Shown one piece after another: positions 1 through 12,399 of a stretch of 64,000 nucleotides of DNA. The position numbers and the translations under genes are program-made. How positions within the stretch are numbered: the first letter of the stretch is position 1; every line of letters starts with the position of its first letter. Source of the DNA: Gigaspora margarita (Eukaryota > Glomeromycota > Glomeromycetes > Diversisporales > Gigasporaceae). The stretch is taken from positions 131,578-195,577 of the forward strand of contig WTPW01000318.1 in the NCBI GenBank assembly GCA_009809945.1, read 5' to 3'. Below the pieces are notes generated by a model. The model was not told the origin of the DNA. It searched no databases and saw nothing but the letters and a program-made list of their open reading frames with translations.

Positions 1-673
1 AAAACGGAAAAAAAAAAAAAAAAAAAAAAAAAAGGTAAGCAAACTATTGCGTAGGTTCCCGATAGCAGAAGCGGAAATACTAGTATACGTTTTTCATAGT
101 TATGCACCATACTGAAAATGAGAAACAAAACAAATAACTTGCTATTGTGGTATTTAGTTAAATTAGTTGATTTTGGAATCAACTGTCTTAATTTCTATAT
201 AAAAACTATGTCACAAAACTTGTTAGCAGTTCGTATTCGAATTAAGAGTTGTAGTTTCTATCGCAATTTAATGTAAAAAATTTTGTTACTAACTTACCGA
301 CTATTGTGATAGTTTATTGTAAATTATTATTGCCCAATCAGCTATTTTATTGCTATATGATGAAACAAACATATGGGAATAGGTAGGCAAGCTTTTGTGT
401 TACATACTCAAAACTTCAAAATCTATGACGAAAGCCTCTAGACTAGGACGAATTAATTGAACCCGTACCAAACATTCTCCCAACCTGTCAAACGTATAAA
501 CCACTGACCTCTCGATCCCAAACTTCCTAAACCCTAAGGTCCTAAATTGCACTCCGTCTACTACATGAAACCCAAAACATAAGAAAAATAGCTAACATAC
601 TAAAAAGAGAATCGTATTAGTAGCATCGGTCTGGTTGTGATATATTGGATTGTTAAGAATCCACGATTACAGT
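1..673. other. Intergenic, no gene seen
   Basis: Opens with a poly(A) tract. About 340-500 resembles the two flanks of the TIR element at 15152-16262 (shared phrases around 'tactcaaaacttcaa' and 'cctctagactaggac'), so this is probably a copy of that locus without the insertion. No coding signal on either strand. Confidence 0.5.
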
Positions 674-885
674 GCAGTACAAAGATCTTTGCAGTTAGTT
701 TCTGGGCTCCGCGGCTGCATGGGCAGTACAAGGACTATCAATAGCAATTTGTGGGTTCCATAGCTGTGGTGGCAGTTCAAGACTCTTATTAGTGCATAGT
801 TAGGCTTCGCGGCTGCAGTGGCAGTACAAGGACCCTTATTAGTGGATAGTTAAACTCTGCGGTTGCAGTAACAGTGTAAGGACCT
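674..885. repeat. Tandem array with 49-bp period
   Basis: The phrase GCAGTACAAGGA recurs at 674, 723, 772 and 821, with a decayed fifth start near 870. The spacing is exactly 49 bp each time although the copies differ by substitutions. Units contain a GC-richer stretch (CCGCGGCTGCAGTGGCAG) that stands out from the AT-rich surroundings. There is no open frame across it. Confidence 0.8.
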
Positions 886-2996
886 AAATTAGATACTGTA
901 GGATGACCCCAATCGGACTACTTAAAATGGCGTAGGAGGGAGATAGAGCCGTCCTTTACCAAGGCGAGCAATAGCGAAACAAAAGATAACATCCTCTTTT
1001 CTGAACAAAAAAAAAAAACTTATAAACTTCATCCCTTAACGTCCGCACGTCCACAGCCTCCCATTCATACCCTCAATATATCCGTCATCCCAGTAAAAAC
1101 AAAAAAAAACAAAATTTCGCCCTTAATATGAAGCCTCAATCAAAGCACTAAACTAACCATAAAAGACAAAATCATATGTGATCTGCAATAAGTCAACTGG
1201 TCTCGCAAGAATTAAAACTCGGGTATCCAGGATTATGCTGCGAGGATGGCCAAATTATGCATGCGGCAAATTGTAAATTATGCAGAATGATACAAGTTTT
1301 TGGCTTAAAATATGTGTAAACTATATTTATTTATAAATTAAATTTTTTTTTTTTACTGTTTAAAGAGTAGTATCTGTGCTCAGTGGATTTTTATTAGTAT
1401 ATATATTATACAACCAATGCATGAATGAAGGAGGGTATTACATTTGTATATCAATGAGACTACTATTAGCCACATGTAAAACTTTAGTTATTGTCTATTT
1501 AAAGGCTCCACCCTAAGGTTACCTACTAATTGTTATACCTGGAACCTGCCTGTGAGTTTTCCTATTAAAGCCTCTGATTTTCAAACTCCTGTAACATCAA
1601 TATTATTACTTTTAATACATCCAAGCTTAGGCCTACCATTTTATCAAAGTTCCAAATACAGCCTTAACAAAAGCTCTACTAAATCTGACCAAGTCCAATT
1701 TCTTGTTCTAACTAGATTTTTACACACTGTGCTCTTATAAGGTTTGTTTGATCCTAGCACCAACCTTTCTTCAAGTAGCACTATCAGAGATCTTCACTAC
1801 CTTCTTATTTAGGACTTGCCAAATGGGTTTTTGTTATTCTGGTTTCCTGAATTTATTTGTGTAATAGTTATATATATGTAAAAAAGCTTGTATTCAAAAT
1901 GGTCAACCAGGAGTACAGGTTATATACCCAACCAATTGATGAGCCACAGTTATCATAACAAAGTAGTAGAATTTGAACTATTGATCTGCTGCTTGGGAGT
2001 GACAAACTAACAACTTCCCTAAGTTTCCACACCCTTTTTTATAAATTAAAATTGCAAATACTCAGATCTTTTAATAAAATTTTTTTTAAATATGTATATA
2101 TTTAGGTTTTTTCTTGTATGTCAATATATACAAGCCTGCATAATCAAATATACAAAAATACGATCAAAAAATTATTTAAAGTGCTATAATTGGATATTTA
2201 TTTAATATAGAGTTTGGACCCAGTTTTATTTTTAATATGCTAAACTGATTGAAACAGATTAACTTATAAAAAATAAACCAGTTCCAAACTCTACTTTTTT
2301 ATTCTATTTGAGCAAATTTATTGACTAAAAAATCTAGTTCATTAGGCAATACAAATAAAATAATTTTGTTTTCATAACATGAATCAAAATTTTGGATCTG
2401 ACTACCCAAAGATTTTTTTTTATATGTAAATTTTTATATAAGTAACAAGAGTAATAAATTTATAAAATTATAATATAAAATTATATATTTCAAAGTAATC
2501 TTATAATTTTCATGATTTTAAATTAGTAATTAGTTGTTAAATTATCAAAAATTTTTTTCAGAATTTTATAATAAATCTAATACTAATTGACAAAACAAAG
2601 TGCTTTATTAACAATAAAGCACTGCAGAGTAAATGTACATATATAAGTGCTGCAAAGTAAAAAACTATATATAAAATTTGTTTCATTATAGTGAACTTAG
2701 TTCTACAATTATTTTTCTGAACATGCAGTACTAGCCAAAAACCTAAATACTATAAACCATATATCAAACATTGATCATATGCTAAATAAATTATACTGAT
2801 TTGCTACAATAAAATTTAAGTTCACTTCTAGCTTTCCTATGATATATTAATACTATTTGCAAATATAAGGATGATAAGCATTAATTATTTTTTAAAAAAG
2901 GCTATAAGAAAAAGAAAAGCATGTTAATTAGATTTTTCAAATTATATTGTTTTTAATTGGTGATTTGCTAGTCATTAGGTGCATGATCATAGTGTA
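886..2996. other. AT-rich intergenic, no gene seen
   Basis: No convincing coding sequence; the short frame at 1552-1740 has no recognisable features. Around 1214-1285 a phrase (TATCCAGGATTATG) resembles one end of the hAT MITEs at 56794 and 57504, but no partner end is visible. Confidence 0.5.
2209..2292. repeat. Short inverted repeat (84 bp)
   Basis: Begins AGAGTTTGGACC and ends GGTTCCAAACTCT-like in inverse orientation; arms of roughly 35 bp pair with mismatches. It may be a minimal MITE; no clear target duplication seen. Confidence 0.5.
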
Positions 2997-3116
2997 CATC
3001 AGCAAATTTTATATATAGATATATATTGTTTACTAACTAGGTAAGATATATATCAATACTCAACATCCCTGCTGATTATTATCAATAGTAATAGTAATCA
3101 ATATATGGAAGTAAGT

Positions 3117-3346
3117 CAATAGAATTCAAGCAAATTTTTTTTAGTAACTTTTTTTAAAAGTTTAAATTAAAATAATTTAACAAAATCTTGATCAAATTTG
3201 ATAAATTTTTTTTTAAATTAATTCTATAAGTTTATAAAATTGATTTTAAAAAAAAATTATCAAATTTGATTAAATATTTGTTAAATTATTTTTTGTTCAA
3301 AGTTTTAAAAAAATTTTATTATAAAAAATTTGCTTGATTTTTATTG
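3117..3346. repeat. Foldback repeat inside element A
   Basis: Outer arms CAATAGAATTCAAGCAAATT and its inverse (3327-3346), with imperfect pairing toward a centre near 3230. A related AT-rich inverted repeat, starting with a similar CAAGCAAATTTTTT word, occurs at about 44117-44290. Confidence 0.55.
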
Positions 3347-3758
3347 AACTATCTGGTTAATCGATATATATCTAATATGATATCAATTAATAATTATTAT
3401 ATTCACATAATCATGCTTTTTGCAAATTTTTAACCATTTTACAGGTTTTTACAAGTTTTCACAAGTTTTCTAAAATTTTATTTATTTATTTATTATTATT
3501 ATATATTATATTTTAAATTAAATATACAATATTTGCAAAGTTTTTACAATTTAATATAAAAATTTTATTTTTTATTTAGGGTGCTGACAGATATTACATA
3601 ATATCACTAGGGGGTGGGGGTAGGCCAAAATCTTATGTTACACTATATAATCTATATAATTCTATATATAATATAATATATTGTTAATAGATTAAAATTT
3701 TGAGTATTAATTAAATTTATATAAAATACAAATATATGCTATAATAGTGTATTTTTGA

Positions 3759-3924
3759 GTGCTGAACAAGTTTACTTAGGGGTTAAAGTTATAATTCATT
3801 AGTAAAATTTTGCATTATGCTGAATTTTCTATATTTTTATTAATAAAAATATAGAAAATTCTGTATCATGCAAAATTTTACTAATGAATCATAACTTGAA
3901 GCTCTAAGTAAACTTGTTCAGCAC
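3759..3924. repeat. Long palindrome 1 of 4
   Basis: Arms of about 80 bp start GTGCTGAACAAGTTTACTTA and meet at a perfect core (ctatatttttattaataa and inverse). RNA from either strand would fold into a long hairpin. Confidence 0.8.
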
Positions 3925-4090
3925 TAAAAACTACATTCTGACGGCATATAATTATTTAATTTTTTCAATTTTTGAAATAAAGATGAGTAAAATTGGTAAA
4001 TTTTCATCAAAATGTAATATTGCTCACCTTGATTTGAAAATTTAAAAAAAAAATCAAAAAAAATATATGCTGGTATAGTGTATTTTTTGA

Positions 4091-4254
4091 TGCTGAACAT
4101 GTTTACTTAGAGCTCAAAGTTATAATTAATTAGTACAATTTTGCATTATGTGGAATTTTCTATATTTTTATTAATAAAAATATAGAAAATTCAGAATTAT
4201 GCAAAATTGTACTAATGGATTATAACTTTGAGCTCTAAGTAAACTTGTTCAGCA
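4091..4254. repeat. Long palindrome 2 of 4
   Basis: Same arms and core as the palindrome at 3759-3924, diverged by scattered substitutions that mostly remain paired. Confidence 0.8.
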
Positions 4255-4349
4255 CCAAAAGATACACTATATCGGTTTGATTTTAATAATTTTTCAAATA
4301 AATATGAGCAATATTACATTTTGATGAAAATTTAATATTTTTACTCATA

Positions 4350-4747
4350 TGGTGCTAGAAGCCTATACTCAACACGTTTCAATTTTTAAATTGCTATAGT
4401 TTTTTGTACAAGAGGTTTTTTAAAAAACTGACCAGTAACTTTATAAAAGAATATTAGTTCTATAACTATGCCAAATTTTTTTTTGAAAACCTTCTGTATA
4501 AAAAGTTGATGCATTTTAAAGATTACTATTGTTTTATATGTAATTACTATGTGTTTCAATTTTAATTAACTTTAAAGTACTATAACTTTTTATAAAGACA
4601 ACATTTTAAAAATCTGACTGGTAACTTTGTTCACTATGATAAGCTCTACAAGTCTGCCAAATAGCTTTTAAAAATATTGTCTCTATAAAAAGATGATGCA
4701 TTTCAAAGTTACCCTATTTTATTGTCTAGTATAGGCTTCCAGCACCA
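4350..4747. mobile_element. TA-flanked foldback MITE
   Basis: Ends TGGTGCTAGAAGCCTATACT and inverse, with TA on both sides (4348-4349, 4748-4749), as in Tc1/mariner-type insertions. The interior forms an imperfect inverted repeat. A longer-armed relative is at 25323-25739. It sits between palindromes 2 and 3 and so is a later insertion. Confidence 0.65.
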
Positions 4748-4806
4748 TAGTTATTTTAAATATTGAAAAAATTAAATAATTATATACTGCTGAAATGTAG
4801 TTTTTA

Positions 4807-4971
4807 GTGCTGAACAAGTTTACTTAGAGCTCAAAGTTATAATTAATTAGTAAAATTTTGCATTATACAGAATTTTCTATATTTTTATTAATAAAAATAT
4901 AGAAAATTCAGCATAATGCAAAAGTTTACTAATGAATTATAACTTAGGGCCCTAATTAAATTTTTTAGCAC
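4807..4971. repeat. Long palindrome 3 of 4
   Basis: Same family as the palindrome at 3759-3924; the core pairs perfectly and the right arm is more diverged near 4940-4965. Confidence 0.75.
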
Positions 4972-5133
4972 TAAATTCTACATTATTTTGGTATATAATT
5001 ATTTAATTTTATTAATTTTTGAAATAAAGATGAGTAAAATTGGTAAATTTTTATCAAAAATGCATTTTTGCTCATCTTTATTTAAAAAATTAAGAAAATT
5101 AAAAGAAAATATACCGAAATAATGTATTTTTTA

Positions 5134-5298
5134 GTGTTGAACAAGTTTACTTAGAGCTCAAATTTATTGTTCATTAGTAAAATTTTGCATAATGCAGAAT
5201 TTTCTATATTTTTATTAATAAAAAAATAAATAATTCTGTATTATGCAAAATTTAACTAATAAAATATGACTTTTGGCACTAAATAAACTTTCTTAGCA
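5134..5298. repeat. Long palindrome 4 of 4
   Basis: Most diverged of the four; both arms and the core are still recognisable, with mismatches in the right arm. Confidence 0.7.
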
Positions 5299-5719
5299 TG
5301 CAAAAATACATTATTTCAGTGTATAATTATATTTTAAATAAGTTTATTTAGAGCCCAAAATCATAATCTATTAGTAAATTTTGATAAAATTTTTTTTAAA
5401 ATCGACCAATCAGAATCGTCTTATGTGGGGGAGGGGGGTACCCCCTTAATAAAAAAATATTACATAATATCTGTCAGCACCCTTATTATTATTATTTAAT
5501 ATTTTAAATATTACATATTTTATTATATACTATTACAAAAAAATGACAAAAAAAAATAGAACCAAAAAAAAACAAACCCGAAAAAAAATAACAAAAAAAA
5601 ATGAAATAACTACTTTTGCGATTCGTTGTATCTAATTCACTTATTTTCTTACTTTGCAGTTAGCTAATATTTTTTTTTGTTTAACTATTATATTTGCTTA
5701 TATTCATTTATATTTGCTA

Positions 5720-6930
5720 CTTCTTGCAAAGTGTTGAAGAAGTTAGAATTGGTGTTCTTGTAAAGTGCCAGAAAAGTTAGATTGTTTTTTTGCAAAGTTC
5801 CGAAGAAGTAAAAAATAAATAAAATAAAATAAAATTAAAAAATAAGTAAAAAAAAAGAAAACAAACAAAAAACAAAAATGTAAACAAATTGAATAAAAAA
5901 AATAAACGAAGCTTCAGATTTCCATTTCTTTAAGTTCATATTTTTGCAATTTAGAAATCGTTAAAGGTTTTCGCAAAGTACTGAAATAAATAAAAAAATA
6001 AAAATGAAAAAAATAAGTAAAAAGAAAACAAACAAAAAAAAATAAAATATAAGCAAACTAAATAAAAAAAATAAAAACCCAAATCTTTATTTCTTTAAAG
6101 TAAAGTTCATGACAAAATTGTTGAAATCAAGTTGTATGTATTCTTGCAATGTGCCAGAAAAGTCTGGGTTTGCTTGCAAAGTGTGAAAAAGCCTAGGTTA
6201 TTTTTCTTATGAATAAAATAAATTAATAAAAAAAAATAAAAAAAAAACAAAAACAAAAATAAAAAGAACAAAAAACATCAAAAACAAAAACAAAAAGAAC
6301 AAAAAATGTCAAACGAAAAAAATAAAGTACTAACTAAATCTTTATTTCTTTAAAGAAGTGTTCTTCGAAATTTAGAAATTGTTGGTAAAATCAGTTGTGT
6401 GTTCTTGCAATGTGCCAGAAGGCTGAGTTGGCTAGCACATAGTTTCAAAAAGTTGTTAGATTTCTTGTAAAGTGCCAAAAGTTATAGTTGGTGTTTTTTG
6501 TAGAAATAAAATAAAAAAATTTAAAAAATAATAAATAAAAGAAAAAACCAAATGAAACTAAACAAAACAAAACTAAAAAAAAAGACAAAACGAAAATGAA
6601 AAACAATATAAAATTGATAGAAAATCTAAATTATAAACAAAAAAATAAACAAAACTCTAATCTGATCTTGTACTACAATCATAAAAACAATTTAAAACAT
6701 TTGGAAAATATTAGTCAAACACGCCCTTGGTATGATCCAGGGTACAGATCTACTGATCCAGTTTGATTTCCAAGTTCTAAAATATTTCGAAAGTATTCGA
6801 AATATTAAAAAAAAAAGAAAAAAAAAGAAAAAAGAGAAAGAAAGGGAGAGAGAAGAAAAAAAAGAGAGAAAAATGAAGAGAGAAAAAAAGAGAGAAAGAA
6901 AAAAAAGGAAAAAGAAAAAAGAGAAAGAGA
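5720..6930. repeat. Cassette array and A-rich tracts of element A
   Basis: Repeated phrases such as TTCTTGCAATGTGCCAGAA and GTTCTTGTAAAGTGCC recur near 5726, 5760, 6130 and 6400, separated by long A-rich stretches. The same cassette recurs in element B at 22050-22370. The frame at 6732-6935 (Lys/Glu/Arg only) is a purine tract, not a gene. Confidence 0.65.
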
Positions 6931-6950
6931 AGTAAAAATAGTATAAAATG

Positions 6951-6984
<34 letters not shown>

Positions 6985-7323
6985 CCAATTATGTTTAGTT
7001 TGCTTTAATTAGCATTTTATTTTTTTTTATCTTTTTTTTATTTGGTGACAGGTCAAAACATTATGTAATCATTAAAGATCTGTTAATTGTTATATATCAT
7101 TTCAAATAATTATGATTATAATTAATTTATAGATATATAATGGTTTAATATAAAAATAATATATATCGATTAAAGGTATATATCGATTTTTATCCAATTA
7201 ATCAATATATATTGATATTTTATTATCAATATAAAACGATTAAGTGTTACATATCGATCAATATCTATATATAAATTTGCTGATATAATGTAATACAAAT
7301 TTTTATATAAATCACTTATAGAC

Positions 7324-7678
7324 AAAATGCCACGATTGCCAAGAAAAAATAATTTTTTTACTAAGTTAACAGTCAATGTCCACTAATTGAAAGTTGTAGA
7401 GCTTGCCGAGTCATATCTAATGGTAGTTAGATAATTAAAATCAGCCTGTTAGATGCAAAAATATCATTAAACAATGATTGGCTGACTATGTAAAATTCGA
7501 TGTAAAATTTTATATAGTTAGCCAATTATTTTTCAATGATAACTCAGCATCTACTAGACCAATTTTAATGATTTTACTATCTTTATATTCGTTATAATGA
7601 GCTCTACAACTTTTTATTAGTAGGCATTGGCTATTAACTTAGTAAAAAAATATTTTTTCTTGGGTAATTGTGGCATTT
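7324..7678. mobile_element. Foldback MITE (355 bp)
   Basis: Outer arms AAATGCCACGATTGCC and inverse pair for about 80 bp, and an inner pair of arms (about 7415-7490 with 7500-7585) continues the palindrome. It interrupts a minus-strand reading frame that resumes at its right edge. No clear target duplication was found. Confidence 0.65.
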
Positions 7679-7908
7679 CTGCTATAATAATCTATGTTAT
7701 AGGTAGCATGGCAGACATTCGGTTTGATTGGCTTGAAGATTCCTGAGTTATACAACATAAAAAAATTTTTAAAGTAACTCTTACTATAAAAAACCATATC
7801 ATCAATTGGCAACTCGTGGTTTATACAATAAAAATTTTTTTTAAAGCATGTTATAGTATTCTTTAACTCTTCATACGTCTTCAGTAAAAAAAGATCAGTA
7901 TAAATCAT
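7679..7908 (-). pseudogene. Unknown gene remnant cut by a MITE
   Basis: An open minus-strand frame of about 75 residues runs from 7908 to the edge of the foldback MITE. It reads like real protein (mixed composition, Lys/Tyr/Phe-rich, a Cys-Phe-Lys-Lys stretch). I recognise no family. Its 3' part would lie beyond the MITE, but 7285-7323 shows no continuation. A fragment of a dead gene is the best reading; chance is possible. Confidence 0.3.
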
Positions 7909-8249
7909 ATACCTTAAAAACTTTGCTTAGAAAGCAAAATTTTGGTAAGTAATATATAATGAATAAGTTAATTAGAGAGTTTTTTATTTTTATTTTTTTT
8001 TGCTTTATATATTTTTAAATGCTTTATTATAAAAACCTAGTGTCATCTCAACTAAGCTACAATTATTGATGCTAATAAGAACTGAATCACCATAATGACA
8101 TGAGATCTATGATAATCTGATTAAGATATTTCTAAATATTCTTTAGAAAACTGCTTTTGTAGCCAACTAGCATAACCCACAAAGCATATTAACCAAAACT
8201 TGAAGTCTTCATGCAGTACTATAAGAAATCACTCTTAATTATTATTATA

Positions 8250-11045
8250 TTTATTATTTTTAAGATTTACAAAAGAATTTTGTAATTGGCAAGTGGCAAT
8301 CGTCAATTAATTCAACAAACAACTTAATGCATCGACATTTAAAAGACATCGCTAAATAGATACTCTTGAGCAAATTCAAGTATCTTGCTAAAGGAAGCTT
8401 TGCCATCGTTTTTAAGATAATATTAGATTGACAAATATATTACAGGACTTGAGAAAGTATGAAATGAAGAGCACCAATAAATGTTTGTTTAAAAATTCTT
8501 GATAATTCTAACAAGAATTTTGAAAGAAGTAAGCATTATAATTTATTAATATTAAAAAGTATAATAAACTTATTTATTCTAATTAATATTTTAGGTTAAA
8601 AATCAACCATGTCAGCTGATGTAGACAGTCTCCTCAGATAAGAGTACATCGCGTCAATGGTAACTATATGATTGTTATAGAGTACGCATACGTACATAAA
8701 TTATGAATTGATTTTAACCTATAGCATTTGGAGATTTAGATTTAATACCTTCATATAATGATATTGTTTTGCTGACTGCATGGAATATTAAAGACAAATC
8801 ACCATTTATTGACATAAATTTAATGGACTTAAAATGAATTATACAGGTAATATGAAAATGGTAAATCTTGTAGAAACTACTATAATTATTGGCATTTACA
8901 GGTAAAGAATATCATTATATCTTCTAATTAAAAAAAAATTTTTAAATAATTATCTTAACTATAAAGCTGATATCGTTCAAGCAAATCATCCAGTCCCTTC
9001 AGAGCGTGAAATATTTTACTTTAAAATTAAAATTATAGACAGAAAAAAGTGGGTATTATCAATAATTATTTATAAACATACCTTTGTTACGATTTGTTAT
9101 AAACTTTTAATTCTATTTTCTTAATAGAATGATTGAAATCGAATATTGTACAAAGCAAAGCAATAAAAAATTAGACGATTCAAATTATATAAATAATATG
9201 CTCATACTTGGTAATAGCTAATTTTTGTTTATTTTCTCATTATTAAAGATTAACGTCTATATCATATCTTTAGATCAGAAAAAAAAGGAAAATGAATCAT
9301 GGGGGTATATTCGAAATAGCCTCCGAAATTATAAACGTAATTATTGGGCACTATTTTCGACTAGTTTCGAATAAATTTGAATTACGAATTCCTAGTTAAT
9401 AGAGCTTTCAGGAGTCGTTGTCTTCGACAGCTCTAGTGCTGCTACTTATTCACTATTTTGTAAAATGATGTTTAACAATTTAGCAATGCTATGTCCTTAT
9501 CTGGTAGTTTGTAGCATCCATCAGCCACTATCTTCTTTGATTCAAACTCTCAACTCACTCTACCCATCCTATCACTCTTACTCATCGTTACACTTGCTTA
9601 CTTTCTGCCATCCTTAAGTGTTCACTAGGCTTAANAATAGAAAAGGAAGTAGGAGGGAAAGAAACTTCAATAGAACCATATGGAGTACTACCTGGTAAAA
9701 ACCTGAAATATTAACTAGAGAAATAGGGTATCGACGATAGGAGTATTGTTTTAAGGAGTAACTGTTAAGCAAAACCACAAACAGTAGTAGGTTTAACCTA
9801 ACTGTCACCTAAAATGAGCCCAATAATAACTTCATATAAAAAGGGGCCAGGAGGTAATTGCTTCTGCAAGTCCTAATTCACTGCTTACCTTGTGCTATTT
9901 TGAGAACTGTGATTAAACTCATTAGGATCTAAAACACCCCACAAAGTATTAGCCAATATTTTTCCTTTTTTTTTTATTTTTTTTTCTTTTTTTAGTTCAT
10001 CGCAATAATTTAAATATTTATTAGCACAACCTTTTCTTTCTTCAAAAATTCAACAGTTATCATAGTGATTACAGTTATTCTTTTTTATTCAGAAAGTGGC
10101 ACGGCATATGATCTATCATATGATGGGAAGATCTGATCATATTTATATATAAAGATAAGCCTCCTAATCGATTTCGAAGAACAAGCCCAATACAACTTGC
10201 TTTAAAAATGATTAAATAAGAAAGGCAAAATAAAGCTTTAAAATATAATGATCAAGAAACAATAGACGAGAGTAGCCCTTTTAGTGATTTGTTCAAATTG
10301 TCAAGGACTTGGTGCCTTTATGGCTTTGGAATTTGGTAGGAAACTATTTACATAATATATACGTTCATAGCTTGCATAACTATTTTCCAAAAAATAATAT
10401 TTTTTTCATTTTTAATATTCCTGGCTATCTAAATTTTAGGAAAAACATAGTATTTTGGAATTAACTTATAAATAGGTAGAAATTTAATAATTTTAAGGAA
10501 TTGCGTGCTATCTACGCAGCAATTTCAAAGGCATAGATCACAAGGCAGGTCAGTAAAAGTGAATTTCGACAACAATAACGAAAATTAATATTCTGGTAAA
10601 TTTATTCGAAGAGTTTAATGTTTTTGGCTTATTTAAAATTTAACATTGTCTATATATATTTCAATTGACAGCAATGACTAATGAAGATATTAATAAAAAT
10701 CAAAGAATCATTATATTAGAATATCAAAAAAAGGTTTATTTTATTATAGGTGAGTATAAAAACATGTTAATCGATGATTTAACAAAATCACTAGAAAAAG
10801 AACCAAATAATGCATTCGAATTAAGCTACTGAGGCAAATTATAGTTTATTATGGGCAAATACGATGAAGTATTTAAAGATTTAACTAGACTGCTAGAAAA
10901 TGAACCAGATAATACAATAGCCTTTAACAGTTAAGATATAGAGGTGAAATTAATTATATGATAAAAAGGTATAATGAATCAATCGATGAGAAATATTAAA
11001 AAGTATGGGCAAATAAGGTTTATGAATTAGTTAAAAAGCTTTAGT
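8250..11045 (+). pseudogene. Decayed protein-kinase plus TPR gene
   Basis: Fragments fit the kinase-TPR genes that are expanded in AM fungi. At 8379-8417 a frame reads YLAKGSFAIVFK, a degraded glycine loop (usual form G-x-G-x-x-x-V). Near 8490 a K-I-L-D-N-S-type strand follows. At 8661-8690 NYMIVIEYA matches the hinge strand (usual NYMMVLEYA). At 10690-11040 three degenerate 34-residue TPR units are visible, with the words DDLTKSLEKEPNNAF and DLTRLLENEPDN, broken by at least three in-frame stops. The catalytic HRD and DFG motifs were not found. Stops and frame changes throughout make it a pseudogene. It lies just left of the hAT element at 11257. Confidence 0.55.
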
Positions 11046-12399
11046 ATGATATGCATTTGTAAATTTTAGTATTGTTATAGCTTAAAAAGCTTAGAAGTAA
11101 ATAATAATTCGATTACAACTTATAAGTCTGTCTATAACTAATATAACTTTAAATTAATAGTATCATTATAGCTCATAAGTACAATAAAACAGAATTTTTT
11201 ACTGTAAATTACTATAGAAATCATAACCATATTTAAATCATTTGTATCACTATAGCTAGGGTTGCGGCCCAAACCCTTTTTTTAAATTATAACATTACTA
11301 CTTAGTTTGGGTTTGGGAATCAGGATTTCTATCTAATTTGGGTTCATAACCCAAACGCAAATATATGTCCCATTTTGGGTGAATAGTGTCAAACCCAAAA
11401 ACAATAAATTTATTAAATGTAACATTAAAACTTTAAATTATTCAAACAATTTAAAATTTTTAATCGAGTTTATTCAAGTTTAGAGGTTGATAATCTCTTC
11501 AAAAAATGAATAAGACCAAAATGGAATCAGATTATCAATTATCCGATATAATAACAAGTAAAAATCTTGTCGACAAGTCATGTTTCATCACGTCTCCAAA
11601 AATTTTATATCATTACCGATATAGACAAAATTAAATAAAAAGGGCTACTAGATCTTATATATCTAATACCTTTAATAGATTTAATCGTGCTTATTAGGCC
11701 AAAATTTAACGGTTGAATCCTAGTAATGAAAAGATAAATCCTGAATTACAGGTTTTTATTTTGCAGCTCTCATTTTACAATTAAATACCTTTTCCACGAA
11801 GTTATTTACTTGACATCTTGCTGAAACTGGTTTGAAAAAATGAATCATTTTGCTACATCCAGTAAACTAATCGTGAAAGTTAACGTCAAAATTGCCCTTC
11901 GAAGAATTTAATTGTACGTTATTGTCACTAATAATTTTTTTTGAATCAGGCTGCCCAAATCAAACTAATGCAATAACTACGTAATAACTACGTAGTTACC
12001 AAAAAAAAAATTAGTAATTTAAAAAATAAATCAATTGAATATAATAATATATTTTAAAAAATAAAACCATTATACGTATCCTTAATTAGCTTTTTATGAA
12101 ACTTCTTTGATCCGTTGACCACATGTTTCTAGCTAAAAATTTTCTTCCAAAAAAAAAAGGCAATGCACATTGCTAAAATAATACAGATTTAGTTAAACAA
12201 ACCTATAAAACAGCATATCTTTTGATATTTCATAATAATGGCGTGATTATTTCTCATATATGCATGCGCATCCGTATACATCTTTAAAGACCTTAATTAT
12301 AAAGATGAGAATTATCATTAATCATATATATAAACCTTAGTATCTTTATTTATGCAAGTTGCAATTAAAATTGAAAAACGAATATTTTAAAAAAACAAT

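Larger units (their letters stand above)
3579..5482. mobile_element. Harbinger-like non-autonomous element
   Basis: The left end GGGTGCTGACAGATATTA matches the inverted right end (5457-5482) almost perfectly over 26 bp. The 3-bp duplication TTA lies at 3576-3578 and 5483-5485. A TTA/TAA target duplication is the hallmark of PIF/Harbinger elements; the assignment is inference because no transposase is present. The 1904-bp body consists mainly of four long palindromes and a nested TA-flanked MITE. Confidence 0.7.
2997..7285. mobile_element. Element A: large non-coding TIR element
   Basis: Left end CATCAGCAAATTTTATATA pairs with the inverted right end at 7279-7285 (GCTGATA, with ATATATAAATTTGCTG before it). 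TA flanks both sides (2995-2996 and 7286-7287). The interior has blocks shared with element B (21503-23742) and, inverted, element C (60852-62830). These are an AT-rich stretch around an acaggtttt..caagtttt motif, repeated cassettes with TTGCAAAGTGCCAGAAAAG, and a conserved block near 6725-6765 containing CAGATCTACTGATCCAG. Subterminal arrays of this copy use a TATATATCGATTAA-like word (for example 7160-7260). No transposase is seen. It is interrupted by a Harbinger-like element at 3579-5482 and a foldback at 3117-3346. Confidence 0.7.

Noticed and set aside
6732..6935. Lys/Glu/Arg-rich 67-residue frame
   Set aside because: Purine-only tract within element A; no start context, no conserved residues, next to poly(T).
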